Positions 51,574 to 62,346 of a DNA stretch of 64,000 bases are shown piece by piece (the first letter of the stretch is position 1; every line of letters starts with the position of its first letter). Where the stretch lies: positions 1-64,000 of the forward strand of contig JADFHE010000001.1 in assembly GCA_022567295.1 (NCBI GenBank). Direction: 5' to 3'. This DNA comes from Pseudomonadota bacterium (GTDB lineage Bacteria > Pseudomonadota > Gammaproteobacteria > Steroidobacterales > Woeseiaceae). A program made the position numbers and the translations under genes. The notes under the pieces are model-generated. The model searched no databases and had not been told where the DNA came from. It worked only from the letters and a program-made list of their open reading frames with translations.

Positions 51574-52347
51574 ATGCAACGTAATTCAAAACTCAACCCG
51601 GTATTTTTTCGGCACGCTCGATTGCTGTTGATGGCCCTTCTCAGCACCAGTTTGCTCGCCTGTGCCGGCAAAGACGAAATTCAGTCTGAGGTGCAGAATA
51701 TTACCGAGGCCTATGAAATGGCTCAGCTGTCAATTCAGCGCAAGAACTTTCGCAAGGGCATTCAGATTTTCGAAGCAATCCAGGCCCGGTATCCTTTCAG
51801 TGACCTGTCCCGCCAGATTCAGCTGGAACTGCTACACGCTTATTACAAGAGCGGCAAAAACGAAGAGGCGATTGACATCGCTGACACGTTTATCCGGGAA
51901 AACCCTATTCATCCGCGCGTCGACTATGCTCTCTACATCAAGGGGCTGTCGTATTACGAATCAGGAGCAGGATTCCTGGAGCGCTGGTTCAAGAGAGACG
52001 TTAGCAAACGTCCGCCGGTCGACGTTGAACTGGCGTACACGACATTGCGGCGTCTCGTCGAACGCTACCCTTCGAGTGAGTACTCGGCGGACGCAGAACA
52101 ACGCATGATCGCCATCAAGGAACGAATGTCCGCCTACGAAAATCACGTCGCCGATTATTACCTGCGCCGCGGTGCTTACGTCGCGGCCGCAAATCGAGCG
52201 AAGATGGCACTTGAGGAATACAACGGCGCCAAAGGCAATGCAACGTCACTCAAGATCATGGCCGAAGCTTACGACAGTCTCGGCATGACCGATCTGGCTG
52301 CCGACGCGCGGCGGGTTCTGGCCGCCAACTTCCCGAACGAGAGCTGA
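51574..52347 (+). CDS. bamD: Outer-membrane assembly lipoprotein BamD
   Basis: This protein of about 257 residues has a lipoprotein signal ending LLAC (lipid-bearing Cys30) and several tetratricopeptide-like repeats: EMAQLSIQRKNFRKGIQIFEAIQARYP, then YKSGKNEEAIDIADTFIRENP and so on. This is the BamD/YfiO pattern. It binds BamA and folds beta-barrels into the outer membrane. I start at the Met at 51574, because the upstream Met at 51547 would add nine residues before a good signal peptide. Divergent from rluD, as in many gammaproteobacteria. Confidence 0.94.
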   Translation: MQRNSKLNPVFFRHARLLLMALLSTSLLACAGKDEIQSEVQNITEAYEMAQLSIQRKNFRKGIQIFEAIQARYPFSDLSRQIQLELLHAYYKSGKNEEAIDIADTFIRENPIHPRVDYALYIKGLSYYESGAGFLERWFKRDVSKRPPVDVELAYTTLRRLVERYPSSEYSADAEQRMIAIKERMSAYENHVADYYLRRGAYVAAANRAKMALEEYNGAKGNATSLKIMAEAYDSLGMTDLAADARRVLAANFPNES

Positions 52348-53979
52348 TCAGCGCGGGAATTTGTAGCCTGACGTGATGGGATAGCGCCAATCGCGCCCAA
52401 ACGCCCGACTACTTATTTTCACTCCGGGGGGCGCCTGGCGACGCTTGTACTCGTTTCGCTTAACCATCTCCAGAATGCGGATCACCGTATCACGGTCGAA
52501 ACCGCGCTCGGTAATCTCGGCCACCGACAGATCCTCTTCAATAAACGCTTCGAGGATCGGATCAAGAATGTCGTAGTCCGGCAGCGAATCGCTGTCCTTC
52601 TGATCCGGCCTGAGTTCTGCTGACGGCTCACGAGTGATGACGCGCTTCGGGATTACCTCGTCAAGCCCGTTGCGGTAATGAGCAAGCCGGTAGACCATCG
52701 TCTTGCTGCAATCCTTGATGGGAGCGAAGCCGCCTGCCATGTCGCCATACAGAGTCGCATATCCGACTGCCATCTCGCTCTTGTTACCCGTGGTGAGCAG
52801 CATTCGCCCGGTCTTGTTCGATATCGCCATGAGCAACAAACCACGGCAACGCGCCTGTATATTCTCCTCGGTCACATCGGGTTTGCGGTCACCGAGTATC
52901 GGCTCAAGCTGAGCGATCGTCGCCTCGTACATCGGGTCGATTGGAATTACGTCATAGCGAATGCCCAACGTCGCCGCCTGCGTCGCAGCGTCTTCCTGGC
53001 TCATCTTCGACGTAAAGCGAAATGGCATCATAACGGCGCGCACATGATCTGCACCGATAGCGTCGCAGGCGATGGTTGCAACCAGTGCCGAATCAATGCC
53101 GCCCGACAGGCCGAGAATAACGCCGGGAAACCCGTGTTTGTTGATGTAGTCACGAGTGCCGGTCACAAGTGCCTTGTATACGCTCACCTCGGTGTTCAGC
53201 TCGATCGAATGATCGCCCGCCTCCGGAACCACGCCGGACGCGGTGCCCTGCAAAACAATGGCATGCAATCCTTCATCAAATGACGGCGCGCGAAAGCAGA
53301 TGTCGCCCTTTCCATCCATGACGAACGAGCCGCCATCGAACACCAGCTCATCCTGGCCGCCCACCATGTTGACATACACCACGGGGATTTGGGCCTCAGA
53401 AATTCGCACGCGAACTTCCGCTTCGCGGTTTGACTGACTGGCCAACTCGAACGGTGAGCCATTGATCACGATGACACACTCCGCACCCGCGGACCGGTTC
53501 GCAGCCATAGGCCCTGATCGCCACACATCCTCACAGATGCTGAGGCCAATGCGAATACCGTTGAGCGTGAAGACGGCCGCGACCTTGCCACTTTCAAAAT
53601 AGCGTTTCTCGTCAAACACACTGTAATTGGGCAACAGCTGTTTACGATAGTGAGCGACAACGTCACCGTCTCGAAACACGGCGCAGGCATTGTAGATGTG
53701 ATCCTCGTCGTACTCGGGAAAACCGATTAAGACTGCTATTCCGGAAATCTTGCCGCAAATTTCGGTGACTGCTTTTTCGACGCTGTATCTGAGGCCAGCA
53801 TGTAGCAACAGGTCTTCGGGTGGATAACCGCAGACACTGAGTTCCGGAAAAACGACAAGATCCGCGTCCATCTCATCGCGGGCACGCTGCGCATAATCGA
53901 CGATCTTGTCGACATTGCCGGCAACATCACCGACCGCGAGATCAACCTGGGCCAGCGCAATTTTGACATTGTGGTCCAT
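52348..53979 (-). CDS. nadE: Glutamine-dependent NAD+ synthetase
   Basis: This 543-residue two-domain enzyme makes NAD from deamido-NAD. The N-terminal half is a nitrilase-type glutaminase (VFPELSVCGYPPEDLL with the Glu; LSICEDVW with the catalytic Cys; Lys in AHYRKQLLPNYSVFDEKRYF). The C-terminal half is the ATP-pyrophosphatase NAD synthase with the P-loop LGLSGGIDSALVATIA and the NKTGRMLLTTGNKSE segment. Its stop codon directly abuts the bamD stop (convergent, no gap). Confidence 0.96.
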   Translation of the reverse strand: MDHNVKIALAQVDLAVGDVAGNVDKIVDYAQRARDEMDADLVVFPELSVCGYPPEDLLLHAGLRYSVEKAVTEICGKISGIAVLIGFPEYDEDHIYNACAVFRDGDVVAHYRKQLLPNYSVFDEKRYFESGKVAAVFTLNGIRIGLSICEDVWRSGPMAANRSAGAECVIVINGSPFELASQSNREAEVRVRISEAQIPVVYVNMVGGQDELVFDGGSFVMDGKGDICFRAPSFDEGLHAIVLQGTASGVVPEAGDHSIELNTEVSVYKALVTGTRDYINKHGFPGVILGLSGGIDSALVATIACDAIGADHVRAVMMPFRFTSKMSQEDAATQAATLGIRYDVIPIDPMYEATIAQLEPILGDRKPDVTEENIQARCRGLLLMAISNKTGRMLLTTGNKSEMAVGYATLYGDMAGGFAPIKDCSKTMVYRLAHYRNGLDEVIPKRVITREPSAELRPDQKDSDSLPDYDILDPILEAFIEEDLSVAEITERGFDRDTVIRILEMVKRNEYKRRQAPPGVKISSRAFGRDWRYPITSGYKFPR

Positions 53980-54003
53980 GATCAGCTCCGGGCCTGGCTA
54001 TCG

Positions 54004-54876
54004 CTAGCCGCCGATGACTTCCAGCATCTTCGAACCCAGCTCCGCAGGAGAACGCACGATTATTACACCGGCAGCATCCAGTGCTTTGAACTTGCCTTCG
54101 GCCGTGCCTTTGCCGCCGGAGATGATCGCCCCAGCGTGCCCCATGCGTTTGCCTGGAGGAGCGGTTACGCCGGCAATATAAGCGACAACGGGCTTGCTTA
54201 CATTGCTTTGAATAAATTCGGCCGCAGCTTCTTCATCCGTGCCACCGATCTCGCCGACCATAATAATGCCGTCGGTGTCGGGGTCTTGCTGGAACAGTTC
54301 GAGGCAATCGATGAAGTTCATACCGCGCACCGGGTCGCCACCAATACCAATACACGTGCTCTGCCCCAAGCCATTAGTCGTCGTCTGGTATACGGCCTCG
54401 TAGGTCAGTGTTCCCGAGCGCGATACCACGCCAATGCGGCCTTTCTGATGAATGAAGCCCGGCATAATACCTATTTTGCATTCTTCGGGCGTAATGACAC
54501 CTGGGCAGTTCGGTCCGATCAGGCGACAGTTATTGTCGCGCAACGAAGACTTCACTATAACCATATCGTTGACCGGGATACCCTCAGTAATACACACGAT
54601 CAGCGCAACACCGGCATCGGCAGCTTCCAGAATCGCATCCGCCGCGAACGGTGGCGGCACGTAAATCATGCTCACGTCGGCACCGGTAGCGTCGACCGCG
54701 TCGCAAACTGTGTTGTACACGGGAACACCAAGATGATCCTGACCACCGCGACCTGGCGTTACACCAGCGACGATCTGGGTACCGTAGTCCATACACTGTT
54801 GTGTATGGAATGAGCCTTGGTTGCCGGTGATGCCCTGACAAATAACCTTGCTGTCTTTGTTGACCAGAATACTCAT
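54004..54876 (-). CDS. sucD: Succinyl-CoA synthetase alpha subunit
   Basis: This 290-residue protein has a CoA-binding Rossmann region ([18 protein letters not shown]) and the active-site phosphohistidine in [19 protein letters not shown] complete C-terminal CoA-ligase domain is present. Together with SucC it interconverts succinyl-CoA and succinate with ATP formation in the TCA cycle. It overlaps sucC by one nucleotide, so they form one operon. No sucAB genes are adjacent. Confidence 0.97.
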   Translation of the reverse strand: MSILVNKDSKVICQGITGNQGSFHTQQCMDYGTQIVAGVTPGRGGQDHLGVPVYNTVCDAVDATGADVSMIYVPPPFAADAILEAADAGVALIVCITEGIPVNDMVIVKSSLRDNNCRLIGPNCPGVITPEECKIGIMPGFIHQKGRIGVVSRSGTLTYEAVYQTTTNGLGQSTCIGIGGDPVRGMNFIDCLELFQQDPDTDGIIMVGEIGGTDEEAAAEFIQSNVSKPVVAYIAGVTAPPGKRMGHAGAIISGGKGTAEGKFKALDAAGVIIVRSPAELGSKMLEVIGG

Positions 54877-56036
54877 CAGGCGGCCGAAGCAACCACTTTT
54901 CGTGCTGCGTCGGTGAGATCCTCTGCGGAAATGATATCGAGTCCGCTGTGTTCCAGCAGCTCGCGTCCCTTTGTCACGTTGGTGCCTTCGAGGCGCACGA
55001 CCACGGGCACCTCAACCCCAACGTCTTTCACAGCACTGATGATGCCCTCGGCAATATCGTCGCAGCGGACAATACCACCGAATATATTGACCAGAATTGC
55101 CGCGACGTTCTTGTTCGAGAGAATCAGTTTGAAGGCAGCGGCAACGCGCTCCGCGGTAGCGCCACCACCCACATCAAGGAAGTTGGCTGGCTCGCCACCA
55201 TGCAATTTAATTAAATCCATGGTCGCCATCGCGAGCCCGGCGCCATTAACCATGCACGCAATGTTGCCATCGAGTGACACATAATTAAGATCGTGTTCGG
55301 CGGCCCTTCGCTCTGCATCATTCTCTTGAGACGGATCGCGCAACTCCGCGATTTTCGCCTGACGAAACAGCGCGCTGCTGTCGATATTGATCTTGCCGTC
55401 AAGGGCAATGACATCACCGGCCTTGTTAGTGATCAGCGGATTCACTTCAATCAGGCTGGCATCCGTATCCAGATACAAGCGATACAGTTTCTTCACCAGA
55501 TCGCCAAACTGGCGCATCTGTTTCTTATCCAGGCCGAGTCCATATGCCAATTGACGCACCTGGTAGTCCTGCAATCCGGCGTCTGGTGCGACAGTGATCG
55601 AGATTATCCGCTCAGGCGTTTCTGCGGCGACTTTTTCGATATCCATGCCGCCAGCGGCAGAGGCAATGATAGAAACCCGGCTAACCTCACGGTCGACCAG
55701 CATACTGAGGTATAACTCGCGATCGATTTCGGAGCCTTCTTCGACGTACACCACGTTGACAGGCAGTCCTTCGGGACCGGACTGGTGGGTGACCAGTTGA
55801 ATTCCGAGCATGCCGTCGGCGAATTCGCGAACTTCGTCGAGTGTATTTGCAAGCTTGATGCCGCCGGCCTTGCCGCGACCACCAGCATGGACCTGTGCCT
55901 TAACGACCCAGAGATCGCCGCCCAGTTCTTCGGCCGCCTTGACGGCCGCATCTGCCGAATCAGCAACTATGCCTCGCGGCACCGCGATTCCGTAGTCGGC
56001 AAACAGCCGTTTTGACTGATATTCGTGAAGATTCAT
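54876..56036 (-). CDS. sucC: Succinyl-CoA synthetase beta subunit
   Basis: This 386-residue protein starts [16 protein letters not shown], the near-universal SucC N-terminus, which fixes the start at 56036 and excludes the longer upstream frame. ATP-grasp elements are [25 protein letters not shown] and IEVNPLI; the C-terminal CoA-ligase segment is [31 protein letters not shown]. It supplies the nucleotide-binding half of succinyl-CoA synthetase. It is divergent from pilS, with about 105 nt between start codons. Confidence 0.97.
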   Translation of the reverse strand: MNLHEYQSKRLFADYGIAVPRGIVADSADAAVKAAEELGGDLWVVKAQVHAGGRGKAGGIKLANTLDEVREFADGMLGIQLVTHQSGPEGLPVNVVYVEEGSEIDRELYLSMLVDREVSRVSIIASAAGGMDIEKVAAETPERIISITVAPDAGLQDYQVRQLAYGLGLDKKQMRQFGDLVKKLYRLYLDTDASLIEVNPLITNKAGDVIALDGKINIDSSALFRQAKIAELRDPSQENDAERRAAEHDLNYVSLDGNIACMVNGAGLAMATMDLIKLHGGEPANFLDVGGGATAERVAAAFKLILSNKNVAAILVNIFGGIVRCDDIAEGIISAVKDVGVEVPVVVRLEGTNVTKGRELLEHSGLDIISAEDLTDAARKVVASAA

Positions 56037-56141
56037 CGGATTTCTTGTATCGGCAAGAAGAAACTCGCGGTCGCCGCGAAAAAGACGGCGTATTTTGTAG
56101 GTTTGCGGGACCGAAGTCCATATTCCGTTTACAATTCGCAC

Positions 56142-57830
56142 ATGGATCAGGCACAGACCACGGCTCCACAGAAACGTACTTTCCGCGGCAGCCGGGACGC
56201 GCTGATACAAAAAGCCATCGACGAACCGGAACTCAGTTTGCGGGTACTCGTCACCCTGAATGTTTTTCGCCTGCTGATCTGCGTCGCGCTTTTCGGCCTG
56301 TTTGTTGTGAAGACCGACCCACGCTTCTTCGGCCACGCTAATCCGACCCTCTATGTAGCGACCGTCGCAGGTTACCTGGTGTTCACCATTATGTCCGGCG
56401 TCGCTCTGCGCCAGCGTTGGGTTCCGCTGACCGCCCTCGCCGTGCTGCAAGTCGTGGTCGATATTTCTGCCATCGTCTCATTAATGCACGCGAGCAGCGG
56501 TATTTCGAGTGGTATCGGCGGCCTGCTCATAATTTTTGTTGGGGCCAGCACGTTGATCTTGCCAACCCGCTACACGGCGTTTCTAGCGGCGTTTGCTACG
56601 TTCGCCATCCTGGGACAACAGCTACTGGCTCAGATATTCAGCTCGAATGCAGCGACCAACTACCCGGCCGCGGGCATTCTGAGCGGTATCATATTCGCGA
56701 TCGCGCTCGCGGCGCAGCCGCTGGCACGACGAATTCAGGCCAGTGAGGCGCTGGCGCGTCAATTCGGTGTCGATCTCAAGAACCTGTCTGAACTCAACCA
56801 GTACATCGTGCAGCACTTGCGCGAGAGTATTGTTGTCGTTGACGTGAAGGATGACGTCCGGCTTATCAACAGCTCGGCCATTCGCTTGCTTGGCTCTTCC
56901 AGCACGCGCGCCGGGACGCCGCTTGCCGTTGCGTTCGGGCCGCTGGCGGCACATATTCGTCAGTGGCGTAATGACATGTCAATGTCATCGCACCCAGAGT
57001 TTACGCTTACGCCCGAGGGCGACAATACACGAGTCACGGCGCATTTGGCGCCGCTGGGCAAAGATGGCGAGCGCAGCGGGCCGATAATGATATTCCTTGA
57101 GGACGTCAGTCTGATGCACGCACGGGTGCAGCAGTCCAAACTCGCCTCGCTCGGTCGCCTCAGCGCCAGCATCGCTCACGAGATCCGTAACCCGGTAGGT
57201 GCCATGAGCCACGCGGCGCAACTGCTCGGCGAATCTCCCGCCCTCACGAAAGACGATGTTCGCCTGACGCAAATCATCCAGACACACTCGACTCGTGTCA
57301 GTCATATTATCGACAACGTCCTGCAACTTTCGAGGCGGGAATCGAGCCGGCCCGAGCTGCTGTCGCTAAGAGGCTGGCTCGAAGATTTCGTCGGCGAGTT
57401 CGTCAGAACGCTGGAGTTGCAGGAGGGCGAAATTTCAGTCGGCGGCGTTGCGCCGGACCTCGAGGTCCGAATGGACCGCAGTCACTTGCAACAAGTGCTC
57501 TGGAATCTCTGCGACAACGCCGTCAAGTACGCGAGTGAGAGCGGCGGCATCATGGTCGAAATACAGGCCGGCCGGATGCAAGGCCGGGGTCGCCCGTTCA
57601 TCGACGTCATGGACGGTGGCCGGGGTATCGACAACGCGACGGCGGACAAGATATTCGAACCGTTCTTCACGGCGCGCTCCGGTGGCACAGGTTTAGGCCT
57701 CTATATATCCAGGGAATTGTGCGAATTGAACCGGGCCACACTGGTTTACCTTGACCGTCCGGGTGGAGGCAGTATCTTCCGTATCGTGTTTTCTGATCCT
57801 GATCGATGGGACTCACGGGGCCAACAATGA
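56142..57830 (+). CDS. pilS: Type IV pilus sensor kinase PilS
   Basis: This protein of about 562 residues has six hydrophobic helices (about 38-205), a PAS-like domain (about 215-320) and a HisKA/ATPase core. The phosphorylated residue is His346 in [24 protein letters not shown] boxes are [16 protein letters not shown] and [15 protein letters not shown] start at the Met at 56142 (MDQAQTTAP), since the longer frame overlaps the divergent sucC. Family role: controls pilin gene expression through PilR. A six-TM N-terminus and immediate coupling to a sigma-54 activator identify PilS rather than a generic kinase. Confidence 0.93.
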   Translation: MDQAQTTAPQKRTFRGSRDALIQKAIDEPELSLRVLVTLNVFRLLICVALFGLFVVKTDPRFFGHANPTLYVATVAGYLVFTIMSGVALRQRWVPLTALAVLQVVVDISAIVSLMHASSGISSGIGGLLIIFVGASTLILPTRYTAFLAAFATFAILGQQLLAQIFSSNAATNYPAAGILSGIIFAIALAAQPLARRIQASEALARQFGVDLKNLSELNQYIVQHLRESIVVVDVKDDVRLINSSAIRLLGSSSTRAGTPLAVAFGPLAAHIRQWRNDMSMSSHPEFTLTPEGDNTRVTAHLAPLGKDGERSGPIMIFLEDVSLMHARVQQSKLASLGRLSASIAHEIRNPVGAMSHAAQLLGESPALTKDDVRLTQIIQTHSTRVSHIIDNVLQLSRRESSRPELLSLRGWLEDFVGEFVRTLELQEGEISVGGVAPDLEVRMDRSHLQQVLWNLCDNAVKYASESGGIMVEIQAGRMQGRGRPFIDVMDGGRGIDNATADKIFEPFFTARSGGTGLGLYISRELCELNRATLVYLDRPGGGSIFRIVFSDPDRWDSRGQQ

Positions 57831-59125
57831 AGCAACCGCTTGCGCTGGTGATCGATGACGAGCCCGACATCTGTGAACTACTTAGCCTGACACTGGGGCG
57901 TATGGACGTGCGTACCGAGACGGCGATCGATGTGGCCAGCGCCAAAGCGTTGCTGAGCAAACACCACTTCGATATCTGTCTGACCGACATGCGTTTGCCG
58001 GACGGGGACGGACTGGAGATTGTCGAATGGATACAGAGACACGCACCGAGCGTCCCGGTCGCGGTAATCACAGCGCACGGAAACGTCGAAACTGCCGTGC
58101 AAGCATTAAAATTGGGTGCCTTCGACTTTATCTCCAAGCCCCTGGATCTCGGTAATCTACGCAATATCGTCAATAATGCGTTGCGAATTGATACGGCCAG
58201 GAATCAGAAATCCCAGCTCCTGGGTGATTCGCCGCCCATGCACGAACTGCGCGATATGATCGATCGGGTCGCGAGATCGCAGGCGCCAATACACATATCC
58301 GGGGAATCAGGCACTGGCAAAGAGCTGGTCGCGCGGCTCATCCACGACAGCGGGCCGCGAGCCGAGGGACCGTTCGTGCCGGTAAACTGCGGTGCGATTC
58401 CCGCCGAACTCATGGAGAGTGAGTTTTTTGGTCATCGCAAAGGCAGCTTCACCGGCGCAATAAACGACAAGGCCGGTCTCTTGCAATGCGCCGAGAATGG
58501 CACGTTGTTTCTGGACGAAATCGCTGATCTGCCGCTTTCGATGCAGGTCAAGCTGCTGCGCGTCATTCAGGAGAAAACCGTGCGGCCGGTCGGCGCGTCG
58601 AAAGAAGAGACCGTCGACGTACGATTCCTGTCCGCCACCCACAAAAACTTGTCAGCGATGGTGTCAGCGGGCGAGTTTCGAGAAGACCTTTATTACCGCA
58701 TCAACGTTATCGAACTCAATGTACCTGCGCTGCGCGAGCGCGGCGATGACGTTTTGCTGCTTGCAGAGCACATACTCAGACGGCTGAATGAATCGGCGTC
58801 GTTGCACGAGGACACCCGGGCCGCTTTACTGACCTATCCAATGCCCGGCAACGTTCGCGAGCTCGAGAATATGCTCGAGCGCGCGGTGACGCTGTGCGCC
58901 AGCGGTGTCATTCATCCTTCTGATCTCCATATGCGCGAGACGACGGAGACCAGCGCCGGATCGGTCCCGCCCGGCAAGCTCGGTGACCAGGTCGAGGACG
59001 TGCAACGGCAAGCCATAGTCGAGGCGTTGGAGAAAACCCGTTATAACAAGACGGCCGCCGCCAGGCTTCTGGGGCTCTCGTTCCGGCAATTGCGATACCG
59101 CATCAAGAAACTCGGTATCGACTGA
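57827..59125 (+). CDS. pilR: Sigma-54-dependent response regulator PilR
   Basis: This 432-residue protein starts with a receiver domain with DDEPD and the phosphorylated Asp in CLTDMRLPDGDG. The AAA+ sigma-54 interaction domain has Walker A GESGTGKELVARLIH and the GSFTGA loop that contacts sigma-54; a Fis-type HTH closes the protein (TRYNKTAAARLLGLSFRQLRYRIKKL). The ATG at 57827 overlaps the pilS stop (ATGA). It would activate the sigma-54 promoter located about 130 nt after its stop, ahead of pilA. Confidence 0.95.
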   Translation: MKQPLALVIDDEPDICELLSLTLGRMDVRTETAIDVASAKALLSKHHFDICLTDMRLPDGDGLEIVEWIQRHAPSVPVAVITAHGNVETAVQALKLGAFDFISKPLDLGNLRNIVNNALRIDTARNQKSQLLGDSPPMHELRDMIDRVARSQAPIHISGESGTGKELVARLIHDSGPRAEGPFVPVNCGAIPAELMESEFFGHRKGSFTGAINDKAGLLQCAENGTLFLDEIADLPLSMQVKLLRVIQEKTVRPVGASKEETVDVRFLSATHKNLSAMVSAGEFREDLYYRINVIELNVPALRERGDDVLLLAEHILRRLNESASLHEDTRAALLTYPMPGNVRELENMLERAVTLCASGVIHPSDLHMRETTETSAGSVPPGKLGDQVEDVQRQAIVEALEKTRYNKTAAARLLGLSFRQLRYRIKKLGID

Positions 59126-59257
59126 CAAAAATTGTCAACATGTGACGAGAAACTGACGAATCGATACCACTATTGTCAGCTGTTAGCGACGCTGCTTGTC
59201 GTCAAGACGACGCCGTCACTCTTTTAATTCAATCACTTATCAGCGATCCGTTCGACT

Positions 59258-59273
59258 TGGCACGGTGCTTGCT
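59258..59273 (+). promoter_or_regulatory. Sigma-54 promoter of pilA
   Basis: TGGCAC-GGTGC-TTGCT is a perfect -24/-12 match with GG and GC ten nucleotides apart, about 65-80 nt before the pilA ATG. TTGTCA occurs twice between the pilR stop and this site (near 59130 and 59173) and could be PilR contacts; that part is inference. Confidence 0.9.
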
Positions 59274-59338
59274 TTATCTCCAGTACAGGCGATTTCGCCG
59301 TTGGTTTTTAAATACTCTCAATTCATGGAGATGACGAG

Positions 59339-59758
59339 ATGAAGAAGCAACAAGGTTTTACACTGATCGAACTCATGATCGTGGTAGCGATCATTGGTAT
59401 TTTGGCAGCAATCGCAATTCCTGCTTACCAGGACTACACGATTCGCGCACAGGTCTCTGAGGGCATAAACCTCACGGCCGGTGCCAAGGCTGCAACAACC
59501 GAGTACTCGATGGATACGGGCCGCTGGCCGACCGACAATTCCTTCGCCGGCCTGTCCGTTCCTGGCGAAATCAGAGGCAAGTACACATCTGCCGTTGCGA
59601 GCGTTCTAGGGGTAATCACTGTTACTTACGGCGGTGATGCCCATGCATTGATCCAGGGCGCAACACTCGTTATGACGGGCGTAACAAATGCTGGCAGCGT
59701 TGAGTGGGTATGCACAACCGGTATGGCAGACAAGCACGTGCCGGCTGCTTGCCGATAA
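59339..59758 (+). CDS. pilA: Type IV major pilin PilA
   Basis: This 139-residue protein is a prepilin with a short leader, MKKQQG, cleaved before the N-methylated Phe of [27 protein letters not shown]. Glu5 is present. The globular domain has a C-terminal Cys pair (WVC...AACR) forming the D-loop. It is exported, processed by PilD and polymerised by PilB/PilC. It is expressed from the adjacent sigma-54 promoter under PilSR control and followed by a strong terminator, so it is made as a separate short transcript. Confidence 0.96.
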   Translation: MKKQQGFTLIELMIVVAIIGILAAIAIPAYQDYTIRAQVSEGINLTAGAKAATTEYSMDTGRWPTDNSFAGLSVPGEIRGKYTSAVASVLGVITVTYGGDAHALIQGATLVMTGVTNAGSVEWVCTTGMADKHVPAACR

Positions 59759-59803
59759 GATGCTTATCTAGAGCTTTTCGCTTAAGTCAAAGCTTAAGAA
59801 AAG

Positions 59804-59828
59804 CCCCGGTTCGCCGGGGTTTTTTTTT
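59804..59828 (+). terminator. Intrinsic terminator after pilA
   Basis: The stem CCCCGG-TTCG-CCGGGG is followed by a run of nine T, about 45 nt past the pilA stop. It is one of the strongest terminators in the window. Confidence 0.93.
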
Positions 59829-59958
59829 GAACCCGGCGCTCGTTAACAGATCGCAACGTGAACTGGGTCACACTCCGCCAAACACTCTGCACAAAGACTC
59901 GTTGCAGCTTATTCACTGGGTTATTATTGTCGGACAACGCACAGGTCGGGCCAGAACT

Positions 59959-60456
59959 ATGAAGCCAGTTCAAAAAGGATTCACGCTGATTGAATTAATG
60001 ATCGTCGTTGCGATCATTGGAATCCTGGCGTCGCTCGCGATTTCAGCTTACCAGACCTATACGGTCCGAGCGCAGGTAGCGGAGGCGATCTATATGGGCG
60101 CTGGGGCGAAGGTACCTGTTATTGATGCCTTCAATATGAACGGCGAACCTCCGGCCGACAGGCAGGCAGCCGGCATGTCGGCCGCCGCTACGGATACAAA
60201 GGGCGCCTATGTGTCGCAGGTCAATGTTTTTGAGGGCAGAGTTGACGTCACCATGGGTAACCGGGTCCACGCGGATATTTTCGGCGATACGATCTCATTC
60301 ACACCGTACATGACCCCGTCAGGCAGCATTGTATGGCGCTGCGGCGCCGCACCGGCACCTACTGGCACGGTACTGCTTAGCGGTGGAGGTGTCACAAGCG
60401 CGTACGTGGCGCCTACTATCGACTCGCGCTATTTGCCTTCCACTTGCCGAAATTAG
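59959..60456 (+). CDS. Second type IV pilin
   Basis: This 165-residue prepilin has leader MKPVQKG and the mature start [27 protein letters not shown], almost identical to PilA for 25 residues. It then carries a different globular domain with a Cys pair (WRC...STCRN). The longer frame beginning at 59704 lies inside pilA and the terminator and is not real. A 9-bp hairpin spans its stop codon. It is a paralogue of PilA, possibly an alternative major pilin or a minor pilin. No obvious sigma-54 site precedes it, so its regulation may differ. Confidence 0.9.
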   Translation: MKPVQKGFTLIELMIVVAIIGILASLAISAYQTYTVRAQVAEAIYMGAGAKVPVIDAFNMNGEPPADRQAAGMSAAATDTKGAYVSQVNVFEGRVDVTMGNRVHADIFGDTISFTPYMTPSGSIVWRCGAAPAPTGTVLLSGGGVTSAYVAPTIDSRYLPSTCRN

Positions 60457-60590
60457 TCGAATTTCGGCTAAATCAGGCGTTTTACTTAATCAAATCCCGT
60501 AACTGTGAACGGCCGCACAAAATCCAGTTGAATCGGTAACTTGGATCAGTGAGACTGTAACGTTCACAGACTCCCGGCAGCTGAGACTTT

Positions 60591-62309
60591 ATGGCGGCAA
60601 CAGCTTCACAAACCAATCTTGCAGGCCTGCCAAGGCGAATGGTACAGGACGGTATTATTTCTGAAGACGCACTTCAGGAAGCTGCCGTCAACGCCAAGAA
60701 AGCTCGCGTGCCGCTGATCGCCTACCTGGTTAATGAAGACCTGGCCGAGGCGCGTGCGATCGCAGTTGCCGCATCACATGAATTCGGCGTACCACTTCTC
60801 GACCTTGACGCGGTTGAGATCGACCTGGAAGCTATCCGCGCAGTCGATCAAAAACTCATCAACAAACATCGCGTGCTACCGCTCGTCCAGCGCGGCCAGC
60901 GTCTTTTCCTCGGTATATCGGATCCGACGAATCTGCAGGCGATCGATGACATCAAATTTGCGACCAGCCTGCGTATTGACCCGGTGGTCGTTGAACAGGA
61001 CAAACTTGAGGAACGCATAACCAAGGCGATCGAAGCTGTTGATACCAGCATGTCAGGTCTCGACGACGACGATTTCGACCTTGAAAATCTTGATGTCAGT
61101 GGTGACGATGACGATCAAGAAGATGTTCGTCGCGATGAAGTCGAAGATGCGCCTGTCGTGCGCTTTGTTAACAAAGTACTGCTTGACGCTATCAAACGTG
61201 GTGCGTCTGACGTGCACTTCGAGCCTTATGAGAAAATTTTCCGCGTCCGTACGCGCCTCGACGGAATTCTGTCAGAGGTTGCAACACCGCCGGTTATGCT
61301 GGCTAACAAGGTCTGCGCGCGCCTCAAGGTAATGTCACGCATGGACATTGCTGAACGACGCGTACCTCAGGACGGTCGCATCAAAATGCGCCTGTCCAAG
61401 AACCGCGCGATCGACTTTCGTGTTAACACCTGCCCGACGCTGTATGGCGAAAAGGTGGTATTGCGTATCCTCGATCCAGCCAGTGCGAAGATGGGCATCG
61501 AGACGCTGGGGTACGACGATCAACAGCGAAAATTATACGAAAAGCATCTTGCGAAGCCGTACGGGATGATCCTCGTCACGGGGCCGACAGGATCCGGGAA
61601 GACGGTCTCACTGTATACGGGCTTGAATATCCTCAACACTGAGTATCGCAATATCTCGACAGCTGAAGATCCGGCGGAAATCAACCTGCCTGGCGTCAAT
61701 CAGGTTAACGTCAATCCGAAAGTAGGCCTGACTTTTGCGACGGCGCTCAAGGCGTTTTTGCGCCAGGATCCGGACGTGATCATGGTAGGTGAGATTCGTG
61801 ACCTTGAGACGGCCGAGATCGCGATCAAGGCCGCACAGACAGGTCACTTGGTACTGTCTACCTTGCATACCAATGACGCACCGAAAACGCTAACTCGCAT
61901 GGTCGACATGGGTGTAAAACCCTATGCCATTGCGACGTCAGTCAGCCTGATTATAGCCCAGCGACTGGCCCGCCGCTTATGTGACAACTGCAAGGAAGTA
62001 AAAGACATTCCGCGTGAAGCGCTTGAAAAGGAAGGCTTTACCGCGGAAGAACTGGACAAGGGCGTGACGATTTTTGGGCCGAAAGGCTGTAAGGCATGCA
62101 ACAGTGGATACAAAGGTCGACTCGGGATTTTCCAGGTGATGGAAGTGTCCGAAACCATGGGCCGGATCATTATGGAAGGTGGCAACGCGATACAGATCGC
62201 CGATCAGGCGATTCTGGAGGGGGTTATCGATTTGAGGCGGTCCGGATTGAACAAAGTCAAGGACGGGGTTACCAGCCTTATAGAGATCAACCGGGTTACC
62301 ATTGAGTAG
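60591..62309 (+). CDS. pilB: Type IV pilus assembly ATPase PilB
   Basis: This 572-residue secretion ATPase has an N-terminal MshEN-type domain (about 1-150), then Walker A GPTGSGKTVSLYTGL, an Asp box, Walker B DPDVIMVGEIRDLETAEIAIKAAQTGHLVLSTLHTND, and a four-Cys zinc site (CDNCKEV...CKACNSGYKGR). It powers pilin polymerisation at the inner membrane. It precedes pilC by 37 nt and follows the second pilin. No pilT homologue is visible in this window. Confidence 0.96.
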   Translation: MAATASQTNLAGLPRRMVQDGIISEDALQEAAVNAKKARVPLIAYLVNEDLAEARAIAVAASHEFGVPLLDLDAVEIDLEAIRAVDQKLINKHRVLPLVQRGQRLFLGISDPTNLQAIDDIKFATSLRIDPVVVEQDKLEERITKAIEAVDTSMSGLDDDDFDLENLDVSGDDDDQEDVRRDEVEDAPVVRFVNKVLLDAIKRGASDVHFEPYEKIFRVRTRLDGILSEVATPPVMLANKVCARLKVMSRMDIAERRVPQDGRIKMRLSKNRAIDFRVNTCPTLYGEKVVLRILDPASAKMGIETLGYDDQQRKLYEKHLAKPYGMILVTGPTGSGKTVSLYTGLNILNTEYRNISTAEDPAEINLPGVNQVNVNPKVGLTFATALKAFLRQDPDVIMVGEIRDLETAEIAIKAAQTGHLVLSTLHTNDAPKTLTRMVDMGVKPYAIATSVSLIIAQRLARRLCDNCKEVKDIPREALEKEGFTAEELDKGVTIFGPKGCKACNSGYKGRLGIFQVMEVSETMGRIIMEGGNAIQIADQAILEGVIDLRRSGLNKVKDGVTSLIEINRVTIE

Positions 62310-62346
62310 GTTTTTGCCGGGAAAAGCAGGTTAACGGACGAGAGAG

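Noticed and set aside
56103-56135. Possible sigma-70 promoter before pilS
   Set aside because: TACAAT is a good -10, but the nearest -35-like hexamer is about 21 nt away; spacing is unsuitable.
59863-59880. Possible sigma-54 site before the second pilin
   Set aside because: GG and GC are ten nucleotides apart but the flanking bases (TGGGTC, TCCGC) match poorly; too weak to call.
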